A DNA stretch of 64,000 nucleotides from Luzula sylvatica (taxonomy: Eukaryota > Streptophyta > Magnoliopsida > Poales > Juncaceae), in the NCBI GenBank assembly GCA_946800325.1, contig OX326956.1, forward strand, positions 19,620,667 through 19,684,666, read 5' to 3'. How positions within the stretch are numbered: position 1 is the first letter of the stretch; each line of letters begins with the position of its first letter. Below, one piece after another: positions 12,401 through 22,400 of the stretch. The position numbers and the translations under genes are program-made. The notes below the pieces were generated by a model. The model made no database searches, was not told the DNA's origin, and saw only the letters and a list, made by a program, of their open reading frames with translations.

Positions 12401-14900
12401 CAGATTTTAAACCCCCCCTTTGCAGATTTTAAACCCCCCCCCCCTCTTGCATATTTTAGCCCCCCCCCCCCACCATTGCAGATTTTTAACACCCCCCCCC
12501 CCCCCCCCGCCGCCCCCTCTCAAATTTTTAACTCCCCCTCCTCACAGATTTTTAACCCTCCCCCCTTGCAGATTTTTAACACCCCCTTGCAGATTTTTAA
12601 CCCCCCTTGAGGATTTTAACCCCCCCATTGTAGATATTTAACACACTCCCCTTGCAGATTTTTAACCCCCCCCCCTTGCAGATTTTAACCCCCCTCCCTT
12701 GCAGATTTTCAAACCCCCCCCTTGCAAATTTTTACCCCCCCCCCTGCAGATTTATAATCCCCCCTTGCAGATTTTAGACCCCCCCTTGCAGATTTTTAAC
12801 ACCCCCCCTTGCAGATTTTTAACAACCCCCCTTGGAGATTTTAACCCCCCCCCCCCCCATTGCAGATTTTTAACAACCCCCCTTGGAGATTTTAACCCCC
12901 CCCCTCCCCCCGCTGCAGATTTTAACCCCCCCCCCTTTGCAGATTTTTAACAACCCCCCCATTTGCAGATTTGTAACCCCCCCCCCCTTGCAGATTTTTA
13001 ACCCCCCCCTAACAGATTTTTAACCCCCCTCTTGCATATTTTGACACCCCCCTTGCAGATTTTTAACACCCCCCCTCTCAAATTTTTAACCCCCCCTTCT
13101 TGCATATTTTTAACCCTCCCCCATTGGAGATTCATAACCCCCCCCCCTTGCAGATTATTAACCCCCCCTTGCAGATTTTAACCCCCCCCCCCCATTGCAG
13201 ATTTTTAACCCCCCCCCCCCTTGAATTATTTTAACCCTCCCCCTTTGCATATTTTTAACCACCCCCTTGCAGATTTTTAACCCCCCCCCCCCTGCAGATT
13301 TTAACCCCCCCCCCCCCCCTACATATTTTTAGTACCCCCCCTTACATATTTTAACCCCCCCCCCCCCCTTGCAGATTTCAACCCCCCCCCCCTTGCAGAT
13401 TTTAACCCCCCCCCCCCCTTGCAGATTTTTAACCCCCCCCCCCCCCCCCGCCCTTGCAGATTTTAACCCCCTCCACCCTTGCAGATTTTTGACCCTCCCT
13501 TGCAGATTTCTAACCCCCCTCGCAAATTTTTAACCCCCCCCCCCCCCTTGCATATTTTTAACACACCCCCCCCCCCCCCTTGCAGATTTTTAACACCCCC
13601 CCCCCCCCCCTTGCAGATTTTTAACCTCCCCCCGTTAAGATTTTTAACCCCACCCCCCTTGATGATTTTTAACCCCCCCCCCTTTGCTGATTTTAACCCT
13701 CCCCTTGCAGTTTTTTTAACCCCCCCTTGCAGATTTCTAACCCCCCCCCCCCCTTGCAGATTTTAAACCCCCCCTCTTGCATATTTTAACCCCCCCCCCC
13801 CCCCATTGCAGATTTTTAACACCCCCCTCTCAAATTTTTAACCCCCCCTCCTCGCATATTTTTAACCCTCCCCCCCATGCAGATTTTTAACCCCCCCCCC
13901 TTGTAGATTTTAACCCCCCCCCCCCATTGCAGATTTTTAACCCCCCCCCCCCCCCCTTGTAGATTTTTAACCCTCCCCCCTTGCAAATTTTTAACCCCCT
14001 CCCCTTGCAGATTTTTAACCCCCCCCCCTTGCAGATTTTAAACCCCCCCCCCCCTTGTAGATTTTTAACCACCCCACCCCCTTGCAAATTTCAACCACCC
14101 CCTGCAGATTTATAATCCTCCCCGTTGCAGATTTCAACCCCCCCTTGCAGATTTTTAACCCCCTCCCCTTGCAGATTTTTAACAACCCCCCTTGGAGATT
14201 TTAACCCCCCCCCCCCCCCCCCCCCCACCTTGCAGATTTTTACCAACCCCCCTTGGAGATTTTAACCCCCACCACTGCAGATTTTAACCCCCCCTCCCTT
14301 GCAGATTTTTAACCCCCCCCCCTTGCAGATTTTTAACGACACCCCCCTTGCAGATTGTTAACCCCCCCCCCCCCCTTGCAGATTTTTAACCCCCCATTGC
14401 AGATTTCTAACCCCCACCCCCTTAGCAGATTTTTAACCCCCCTCTTGCATATTTTAAACCCCCCCCCCTTGCAGATTTTTAACACCTCCCCCCTCTCAAA
14501 TTTTTAACCCCCCCTCTTGCATATTTTAAACCCCCCCCCCCTTGCAGATTTTTAACACCCCCCCTCTCAAATTTTTAACCCCCCCCCCCTTGCAAATTTT
14601 TAACCCCCCCCCCCCATTGCAGATTTTTAACCCCCCCATGCATATTTTTAACCCTCCCCCCTTGCATATTTTTAAACCCCCCCTCCCCTTGCAGATTTTT
14701 AACCCCCCCCCTTGCAGATTTCTAACACCCCCTTGCAGATTTTCAACCCCCCCCCCCCCCCCTTGCCGATTTTAGCCCCGCCCCCCTTGCAGATTTTGAC
14801 CCCCCCCCCCTCCCCATGCAGATTTTTAACCCCCCCCCCTTTGCAAATTTTCAACCCCTCTTGCATATTTTTAAGACCCCTCTTGCATATTTTAACCCCT
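9446..14900. repeat. Higher-order superunit, copy 2 (about 5.4 kb)
   Basis: This repeats copy 1 in the same order: the CCTAGCAGATTTTTAACC landmark at about 9490 and 11505 (4268 and 6186 in copy 1), block B at 10230 and 12249, block A at 11368, then segment C from about 12961 to 14890. The offset from copy 1 grows steadily (5270, 5322, 5365, about 5386 and about 5450 bp), as expected when C-tracts drift in length. Rare variants such as the GCAGATTTGTAAC unit and the TTGAATTATTTTAAC unit appear at matching places in both copies. Confidence 0.78.
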
Positions 14901-16470
14901 CCCCCCCTTGCAAATTTTTAACACGCCCCCTCTCAAAATTTTAACCCCCCTCCTTGCAGGTTTTTAACCCTCCCCCTTGCAGATTTTTAACCCCCCTCCT
15001 TGCAGGTTTTTAACCCCTCCCATTGCAAATTTTTAACCCACCCCCCCTTGCAGATTTTTAACCCTCCCCCCTTGCATATTTTTAACCCCCCCCCCCCTTA
15101 ACCGCCCCTCTTGCAGATTTTTAACCCCCCTTGCAGATTTTAACCCCGCCCATTGCAGATTTTTAACCCCACCCCACCCCTTGAATATTTTTAAACCTCC
15201 CCCCTTGCAGATTTTAACCCCCCCCCCCCTTGCAGATTTTTAACCCCCCCTGCAGATTTTAATCCCCCCCCTGTAGATTTTTAGCAACCCCCCTTACAGA
15301 TTTTAACCCCCCCCCCTTGCAGATTTTAACCCCCCTCCTTGCAGATTTTTAACCCCCCCGCCCCTTGCAGATTTTAACCCCCTCCCCCCTTGCAGATTTT
15401 TGACCCCCCTTGCAGATTTCTAACACCCCCTCGCAAATTTTTAACACCCCGCATGCATATTTTTAACACCCCCCCCCCCCTTGCACCCTTGCAGATTGTT
15501 AACCTCCCCCCGTGCAGATTTTTAATCCCACCCCCTTGATGATTTTTAACCCCCCCCCCCCCTTGCAGATTTTAACCCTCCCCTTGCAGTTTTTTAACCC
15601 CCCTTGCAGATTTCTAACCCCCCCTTGCAGATTTTAAACCCCCCCTCTTGCATATTTTGACCCCCCCCCCCCACCATTGCTGATTTTGAACACCCCCCTC
15701 TCAAATTTTTAACCCCCTCTCCTCGCATATTTTTAACCCCCCCCCCCTTGTAACCCTCCCCCCTTTCAAATTTTTAACCCACTCCCCTTGCAGATTTTTA
15801 ACACCCCCCCCTTGCAGATTTTAACCCCCCCCCCCCCTTGCAGATTTTTAACCCCCCCTGCAGATTTTTAACCCCCCCCCCCCCCCTTGCAAATTTTAAC
15901 CCCCCTTGCAGATTTTAACCCCCCCCCCTTGCAGATTTCTAACACCCCCTTGCAGATTTTCAACCCCCCCCCCCCCTTGCCGATTTTAGCCCCCGCCCCC
16001 CTTGCAGATTTTTAACCCCCCCCCCCCTTGCAGATTTTAAACCCCCCCCCCCCCATGCAGATATTTAACCCCCCCCCCCCCCCCTTTGCAGATTTTTAAC
16101 CCCCCCCCCCCCCCTTTGCATATTTTTAAGCCCCCCTCTTGCATATTTTAACCCCTCCCCCCCCCCCCCCTTGCAGATTTTTAACCCCCCCCCCCTCTCA
16201 AATTTTTAACCCCCCTCCTTGTAGGTTTTTAACCCTCCCCCTTGCAGATTTCTAACCCCCCCCCCCCCGGTAGATTTTAACCCCTCCCATTGCAGATTTT
16301 TAACCCACCCCCCCTTGCAGATTTTTAACCCTCCCCCCTTGCATATTTTTAACCCCTCCCCCTTGCAGATTTTTAACCCCCCCCTCCCCCGCCCTTGCAG
16401 ATTTTAACCCCCTTGCAGATTTTTAACCCCCCCCCCCCCCTTGCAGATTTTGACCCCCCCTTGCAGATTT

Positions 16471-16618
16471 GCAAGGGGGGGTGGGTTAAAAATCTGCAAT
16501 GGGATGGGTTAAAATCTATCGGGGGGGGGGGGGGTTAAAAATCTGCAAGGGGGAGGGTTAAAAACCTGCAAGGATGGGGGTTAAAAATTTGAGAGGGTGG
16601 GTGTTCAAAATCTGCAAG
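16471..16618 (-). repeat. Inverted block inside the minisatellite
   Basis: For about 148 bp the repeat switches strand: G-tracts and TTAAAAATCTGCAA replace C-tracts and TTGCAGATTTTTAA. Read on the minus strand, its order of variants (TTTTGAACACCC, CTCTCAAATTTTT, TCCTTGCAGGTTTTT, GATAGATTTTAACCC, CCCATTGCAGA) matches the plus-strand block at about 4029-4169 and its relatives near 5935 and 11240. It is therefore an inverted copy of a specific block rather than random inversion of single units. Confidence 0.88.
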
Positions 16619-16841
16619 ACCCCCCCCTTGCAGATTTATACCCCCCCCCCCCCCCCCCCCCCCCACCATTGCAGATTTATAACACCCCCCCCCCCCCCCC
16701 TCAAATTTTTAATCCCCCCTCCTCGCATATTTTTAACCCTCCCCCCTTGTAGATTTTTAACACCCCCTTGCAGATTTTTAACCCCCCCCCATTGCAGATT
16801 TTTAATCCCCCCCTGCAGATTTTTAACACTCCCCCTCTCAA

Positions 16842-17000
16842 ATTGATATATTATTTTTGAAAAATGGTGCATTGATATTGAAATCGATATATTGACATAG
16901 ATAATAAAAATATTGATAGTGAAATTGATATATTATTTTTGAAAAATGGAATATTGATATTGAAAATAATATAATAATACTGAAAAATGTAAATTGATAT
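16842..17000. repeat. Two-copy 80-bp AT-rich tandem repeat at the array edge
   Basis: The string AAATTGATATATTATTTTTG starts at 16842 and again at 16922, exactly 80 bp apart, with following sequence (AAAAATGG, ATTGATATTGAAA) also shared. The first copy begins within the last minisatellite unit, whose CTCTCAAATT runs straight into it. Confidence 0.7.
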
Positions 17001-17864
17001 ATTGCATCTAGTGACTTTATACAAGTAATTTTCAATTCACATGTTTTATTATGGACACTATTCCCAGATTAACTTTATATAAGTAATAATATATTAACTG
17101 TAATGGAAATATATTATTTTTGGAGGGAGAGAGATAAGTATTTTATTTTCTTTATTGAAACAATATTTCTAAAAATAATATGATATTACTAGAAAACTTG
17201 AATAGACAACAAAATTGTTTTTTATTATGGTATATTATTTTATGAATATTTTTTTTTTGTGAAGATAATATTTTACGAATATAATATTTTTATTAATAAC
17301 CACAAACACAATATTTTTTTAATTATGGCGGTATTCAGAAATAGAATATTTGATTTTTATATTTAACATTGCAATAACTGAGTTTCTTTATAAATAAATA
17401 AATGTAATAAATATATAAAAAAATGTTATTTTATTATAATATTCAACACTGAAAGAAAATAATATTTGACTATTTTATGAATATATTTATTTCCTTTATA
17501 AATAAAATATTTTCCACTAAAAGAAAAATATTATTCTATTATGATTTTAAATATATATATATTATTTGCTAAGTACGTGCAATAATAAGGGCTAACGCGT
17601 GGAGAACACGTACTTTAAACTAGTATACTTATAAGTTTATAACCAAAAACTAGGATACAATACCGAAAATAGTTCAAGTTGTATAACTAGTAGTAAGATT
17701 GACATGGTGACGTTGAAAATGTTATATTGAACCAAAAAACAATATATTGACTCTACAAACTTACAATCACACCGAAACGCAAATATAATAACATTAAAAC
17801 TACTATATTGTCCTTGAATGTTTTATCACAATAAAAAAAATTGTTGACATAAACTTACATTGAA

Positions 17865-17866
<2 letters not shown>
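17001..17866. other. AT-rich non-coding stretch
   Basis: Very AT-rich, with many short runs such as ATATTATTTTATGA. I see no frame, RNA gene or element end here. Confidence 0.6.

Positions 17867-17930
<64 letters not shown>
17867..17930. repeat. (TA)n microsatellite
   Basis: About 32 TA dinucleotides in a row. The run ends exactly where the MITE's terminal repeat begins, and a shorter TA run (18192-18209) follows the other end of the MITE. Confidence 0.95.
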
Positions 17931-17933
<3 letters not shown>

Positions 17934-18191
17934 GAGTTCTATCATACACCCTTTTACAAGGGTATTTTGGGTATTTTATCAATTAATTATATTTGTGAAA
18001 GGGTGTATCATAAAATTTATCTTTTATAGAAATTTTGGTTTAAATGAACAACAACAAATTTCAATTTAGTTAAAAATTAATTGATAAATATATTTGATAT
18101 CTTACCTTAAATATTCATAAATGGATAATTACTCCAAATACCCTTGAAAATGGGTGTATGATAAGGATAGGGGTGTATGATAGAAGCCCCC
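17931..18191. mobile_element. MITE-like element with terminal inverted repeats, 261 bp, TA-flanked
   Basis: The left end GGGGAGTTCTATCATACACC and the right end GGTGTATGATAGAAGCCCCC are near-perfect inverted repeats, with about 19 of 21 bases matching. Both ends abut TA runs, so the target duplication may be the dinucleotide TA, as in Tc1/mariner-type MITEs. The terminal motif GGGTGTAT is repeated inside the element near 18000 and 18152. There is no coding capacity. The superfamily call is inference because a TA duplication cannot be told apart from the surrounding microsatellite. Confidence 0.75.
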
Positions 18192-18309
18192 ATATATATA
18201 TATATATATTCAATGATGAGGTAATATTAGGAATAGATTATGAAAGAATATTAGAAATTTTTTGGCGGAAATCCAAAAATTGGGAAAATTTCATTTTCCA
18301 CCCAAATAC

Positions 18310-18313
<4 letters not shown>

Positions 18314-18360
<47 letters not shown>
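18314..18360. repeat. (TC)n microsatellite
   Basis: About 23 TC dinucleotides ending just before a possible start codon at 18378. CT runs of this kind are common in plant 5' leaders. Confidence 0.95.
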
Positions 18361-18364
<4 letters not shown>

Positions 18365-18377
18365 ACACTTCCCCTCC

Positions 18378-18482
18378 ATGGCAGGCTTTATGTCGCACCT
18401 CTCCTCTTCATCTTCTCTCTCTAAGAAGCATGTATCCATTTCTAATTCCTCTCGATCTCCACCGAGACCCAAAAGCCATTGA
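18378..18482 (+). pseudogene. Possible relic first exon with serine-rich N terminus
   Basis: An ATG in fair context (TCCATGG) opens 34 codons beginning MAGFMSHLSSSSSSLSKK, then hits TGA. A serine-rich, basic start without acidic residues, behind a CT-rich leader, resembles a plastid or mitochondrial targeting peptide. Reading continues for only a few codons past the stop before further stops. I cannot name a gene and do not see a convincing donor site. It could belong with the exon-like pieces at 19555-19773, but nothing proves they are linked. Confidence 0.25.
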
Positions 18483-19554
18483 TTTGCTGCTCAAGTTCCA
18501 TAAGAGTGAAGTTCAATTTCTGCTTATATTGGATATGTTTCTTCTTCATGCCATATATTTTGTTCAAATTATTTCTCAAAAAAATATTTTGTTCTAATTA
18601 CTTTTGTTCTAATCTCTTATTTTTATGGAATTATATTGTCCAGTGGGCGATTGAATCATCTCCAAGACCATGATGTTAACCTTCACCACTAATGTCCAGC
18701 TAAAACTTGTTGAAGTTAAGGTGTTCGCTGAAAATTTTCAATGAAACTAACTTCAGGTTAAAAGACTATCGAGTAATTTTGAAGGTATTTGTAACCATTT
18801 ATGTTGGTATTTTGTAAGAGTTAGGTTTTGAACTTATTATTTAGTAATTTTTTACCGTCTTGCATTCTTACATTGAAGGTGTTCGATGAAATTCCCCTAT
18901 GAAACTATCTTGAGATGTTGCAGATTCTAGAGTCACTGAACAAGTAGTAGTAACTAATTTTTATAAAATAAAACAACAAAATTTACATCATTGTGAGTTC
19001 CGACAAATCGGACATTCAAAATAGATCAGCAAATAAATGTATCTTAAAATATGCTTGTAAAAGCGATCATCGTGTTGTAGGAGTATAGTTCAGCCTTGTA
19101 TTGCACGCAACGTGTTCGATGAAATTCCCAAACGGGGAAATTTATGCTGCACACAGTTTCGTGATGGACCAAAAAGCTAGATGAAAGAGAACCTGGAAGA
19201 GGCGAACAGAGCGAGCGAGAGGCGATTTCGTGGCCGACGTAAAAGAAAGTGGAAAGCCTTGCCATTGGCGGCGAACCCTACAAGAGGCGGCGACGGGGGA
19301 TTTCCTGCTCAACCATCAAGTTCCGTAGGTCACATGTACTTTTCTACCAGTCTATGAAGCTCGATAGGTAACTGGTACAGGGTAGAAACTGTGGCTGACT
19401 ATTTTTTGCATGTTTTTGGTCTTTTTGCTCGATTTGTTATTTTCCTTCAAGTTTAAATTTTGCTCCAATGCAGGATGGGTTCAGGAAAATAAGAAGAACC
19501 CTGAAACTTTTTGGTTGCAAAACCCTAAAACTTTTTTGGCTTTATGGTTTGCAG

Positions 19555-19773
19555 GATTGGTTGAACAAAACAAGATCCGAACACGTCAAAGTCCAGCTCG
19601 GCAACATTACCACTGACCCGGTATAATCTTTTCTCGAAAAAATTAATTGAAAATAAAATTTTATTATCTAATGTATTCAATTTCAGGTCACAGATCAAAT
19701 CAGGGGATTGCTATGGGAGACTTTGTTGCTCGACTCTGAAGATGGGAATGACTGGCCTCGCGACAAACCCTAA
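19555..19773 (+). pseudogene. Two exon-like pieces of an unrecognised gene
   Basis: Piece one (19555-19620, 22 codons) follows a GCAG acceptor-like site and ends at a GT donor. A 66-bp AT-rich gap ends in TTTCAG, and piece two (19687-19773) continues in the same phase for 28 codons to a TAA. The joined reading (DWLNKTRSEHVKVQ... then VTDQIRGLLWETLLLD...) is charged and soluble with no motif I know. In-phase splice signals and protein-like composition argue for real exons. The intron would be near the lower size limit for plants. No promoter or complete upstream exon chain is visible, so this may be a relic. Confidence 0.35.
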
Positions 19774-20002
19774 CGACCAGACGCCTTCTCTTCCCGTCTA
19801 AAATGATTCTCACTTCTAGATACACAACACAAGCATTTTGATTCAAGATTTCTCGTTCTCCTTTAATTTTTTTTGTTTACTCCATTTTTTCTAATATTTC
19901 TTGAGTTCTATTTGTATAGGTGGAGATATACCCATTGAACATATATACCTGACTTTGATGTGCCGATATACCCGACTTCGAGACTGGTCAATAAGCATAT
20001 TT

Positions 20003-20010
20003 CTTTCACC
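20003..20010. repeat. Left target-site duplication of the hAT element
   Basis: CTTTCACC here and at 21262-21269: a perfect 8-bp direct repeat flanking the element, the length expected for hAT insertion. Confidence 0.9.
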
Positions 20011-21261
20011 CAGGCCCGGCCCTGGGGTTAGGCCCAGCTGGCCCAGGTCACAGGCCACCCTTTCCCACAGGCCTCCCTTTTTTACCTATAAATCAATTAT
20101 ACCTATTACTAATCCGACCCGTTAAGCCTTATTTGCACCGGACCCGCTTAAAATCCGGATCCGACCCTTTTTTACCAGCACGTCTCTCTCTCTCTCTGCG
20201 TTTCTGTCGAGCTCGAGCGAACCCTAGGCGATTCAGACGCGATTTTTGCGATTGCGCTGCGGCGACGATCCGACGACACAACCAGCGACAACAAGCGGCG
20301 ACGATCTCTCCTGTAGGTCTTTATCTCGAAGTAAGTTGTAATCTCTCTCTATTCTCTTGCACATATTCAGTAATTTTTTTTTTTTTTGTCTATTCCTTGA
20401 ATCTTTGCCGAATCTTTTGATGATTTCTCCTGATTTTGTGTTGATTTTCAGCTCGGTATTCCTCGACAACGTGCACTGGTGAATTTGAACCCCTGATTTG
20501 CCCTAATTGTGCCCTGATTTAAGCCCCAATTTCAGCATCTGATTTCTCACCCCTGATTTGCGACGCGATACGACGGGTGAAGGACGACTGCACGACGCGC
20601 GATGGTTAGAGGCAGACGCAGTAGCGGTTTCTCTCCTCGAAACTTGATTTCTCGCCCCCTACCAAAGAAGAGAAGAAGACGAAGTTTATGCATTTTCGGA
20701 GATTTTACAGGTGTTTCTGAGTATTTCAGGGATTTACAAGAGGCAGACGCAGCAATTTACAAGAGTTTTCAGTGATTACACCAATTTTAGCAGGGAATTC
20801 CGTCAAATTTGGAAGCGATTCAGTTTCTTATTTCAAAAATTGAAGGTAAAATCCCGATTCTCATCTTTCCACGTGACGTGGATGTTCTATTCTCTGATTA
20901 ATTTTTCCTATTCTGTTTGTGTTGCTCTGATGAAAAGGGTGGTATTAGTTTGGTCGTATTGTTTCGATTAGATCCTAAACTGGCTCAGTTTGTTGTCTGT
21001 CACAGATTTTGGCTTCAATTGGAGGTGCGGGATTTTGCTGCTGGCTTCGGGATTTTGCTACTGGCTTCGGGATTTCGCTGCTGCTTGCTGAATTGAGTGT
21101 TCGAAATTGGCTTTCACAGATTAGCTTCAATTGGCTGCGGGATTTTGCACTGAGTATTTCGTTTTGCATTAAAGATTTTTTTTTTTAAGTGATATAATTT
21201 CGTAATTTTAGATTACCCTAACATCATGTCACAGGCCTCCCAATACTCAGGACCGGCCCTG
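20011..21261. mobile_element. Non-autonomous hAT transposon, 1,251 bp
   Basis: Terminal inverted repeats read CAGGCCCGGCCCTGGGG at the left and, reverse-complemented, CAGGGCCGGTCCTGAG at the right. A perfect 8-bp CTTTCACC duplication flanks both ends. CAGGG-type ends with 8-bp duplications define hAT elements. The interior holds a CT-rich, GC-rich leader-like region (20170-20340) with a plausible splice donor near 20330 and acceptor near 20452, resembling an untranslated first exon. No transposase frame remains, so mobility would depend on a transposase elsewhere. Confidence 0.88.
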
Positions 21262-21796
21262 CTTTCACCAAGTCGGGCACGACCTACTATTCTTCTGGCC
21301 ATAAACAAGTCTGACCCGGCTTCATAACTATTCTAAGAGATTATTGGGTGGTATGCGATATTCTATTTTTTTATGAACAGTTGGATTTCTTTATAAATTT
21401 TAGAAAACAGAGGGTCATTTGGAAAAACTGCCACATTTAAATTTATGTTTGTGTAAATTACTATTTTGATCATGCTTATGTGGATCATGTAATTAGTATT
21501 TTGAAAACCCAAACAATCATTGCTATTATGGAAGCTTTCATTGATTATTAATTGTTTAGCTGATAATCATGTAATATGGACGTTAATTGTTTCTTTAATT
21601 CACAATTTTGTATTTTTTTCAGTTGGGCATGTTTATGCGGATCTATTTGATGGTGGTATTAACCGATCTAGGAAGTATATCGCCAAACTGGAGGCCTTCA
21701 TTGGACGAAGAGAGATGAGAGACCTTCCCTCTGACTGTACTAGTTTCCTAACATTTAGTCACTGCAAACTGGGCCCCACAGTGCCACGGGAGACCT

Positions 21797-22200
21797 ACCC
21801 TTGACTGTACGCTATTGCACGTGGTACCAGCAGAGGTACTGAAGAGAAATTACAGACCCGAAATAGATGTTTGGTGCGCAGGAGTAATCCTCTATATTCT
21901 TCTCTGTGGCTCGGTCCTTTTTGGGAAGGTTAAATTTGATATATTTTAGTTTTTGCAATGAATATGCTAATTTGATATTTTAACTTTTGAACAAATGCAG
22001 AAAGGGAACAAGGCGTGGCTTAAGCGATCATTTAATCAGTGGTGGATTTTCGAAGAGATCCATGTTCAAGTGTTTCGGATTACGCGAGCTTCTCGGTCAG
22101 AGCCTGCATTTTTTTGTTTCTTTTTTTTTGTAGGCAAGAGGCACCAGCTCGTCTGTCTGGACATGTGCATGAGATGGTTGTGTCATAGGGGAGCTCGTTT
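21797..22200 (+). pseudogene. Calcium-dependent protein kinase (CDPK/CPK) pseudogene fragment
   Basis: The first piece reads [20 protein letters not shown] then ILYILLCG, matching kinase subdomains VIII-IX of plant CDPKs (family norm [28 protein letters not shown]). A one-base shift then gives GPFWE, the family's PPFWAE. A GT...AG intron (21929-22000, 72 bp) sits exactly after that Glu codon start. The second piece reads EREQGVA, stop, AII, stop, SVVDFRRDP, matching EQGVAQAIIRSVVDFKRDP. The two stops fall at the family Gln and Arg positions. Later sequence is too decayed to read. An intact intron shows this is a genomic fragment and not a processed copy. The N-lobe, activation-loop DFG and EF hands are absent. 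Confidence 0.82.
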
Positions 22201-22400
22201 TTGGTGAAGATAATAAAACAGAAGATGATTTTAATGTTAATCATATTTTTACATTCAATTTTGTAATTATTGATGAATATTTTTGTATGATAATAATTGA
22301 ATTTAGTATTAAATATTATTCAATTCAATTGTATATTATAATAGAGAATTTTTTTGGGTACATTTTTATAATTGCAAATATTTGTTTTATGTAAATGTCG
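22201..22400. other. AT-rich spacer after CDPK fragment
   Basis: No frame or motif is supported here. It may already belong to the CACTA remnant whose end lies at 22929. Confidence 0.5.

Larger units (their letters stand above)
3190..16843. repeat. Giant C-tract minisatellite array (13.65 kb, core TTGCAGATTTTTAAC plus C-tract)
   Basis: The whole stretch is tandem copies of a 15-base core followed by about 4 to more than 20 C residues, giving a period near 20-27 bp and roughly 600 units judged from length over period. Core variants recur: TTGCATATTTTTAAC, CTCTCAAATTTTTAAC, TTGGAGATTTTAAC, CGATAGATTTTAAC, TTGCTGATTTT. Most length variation is in the C-tract and in T4 versus T5. Every open frame here is a repeat translation (QIFNPPP, CRFLTPPP, ADFNPPL and G/K-rich minus-strand versions), so none is a gene. 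Homopolymer lengths may be unreliable in the assembly. The variants are not randomly ordered; see the higher-order units. Confidence 0.98.

Noticed and set aside
3190..16843. Dozens of proline/phenylalanine-rich plus-strand and glycine/lysine-rich minus-strand open frames of 60-110 codons
   Set aside because: All are translations of the C-tract minisatellite. Frames change wherever the C-tract length changes, and no start context or conserved end exists.
3190..16843. CRISPR-like array (short repeats at regular spacing)
   Set aside because: The spacers would be homopolymer C-tracts, the repeats vary in steps, and the surrounding DNA is plant nuclear. This is a minisatellite.
3190..16843. Interstitial telomere repeat (TTTTTAACCCC looks telomere-like)
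   Set aside because: The plant telomere unit CCCTAAA is not present as a tandem. The invariant TTGCAGA part of the core does not fit.
18251..18472. Minus-strand frame over the (TC)n tract with an RERERE peptide
   Set aside because: Microsatellite translation.
19114..19200. PPR-like string ARNVFDEIPKRG
   Set aside because: One short PPR-like motif in a frame with a stop soon after, and no neighbouring repeats. Related VFDEIP and VFAENF strings at 18880 and 18720 suggest a local duplicated non-coding sequence instead.
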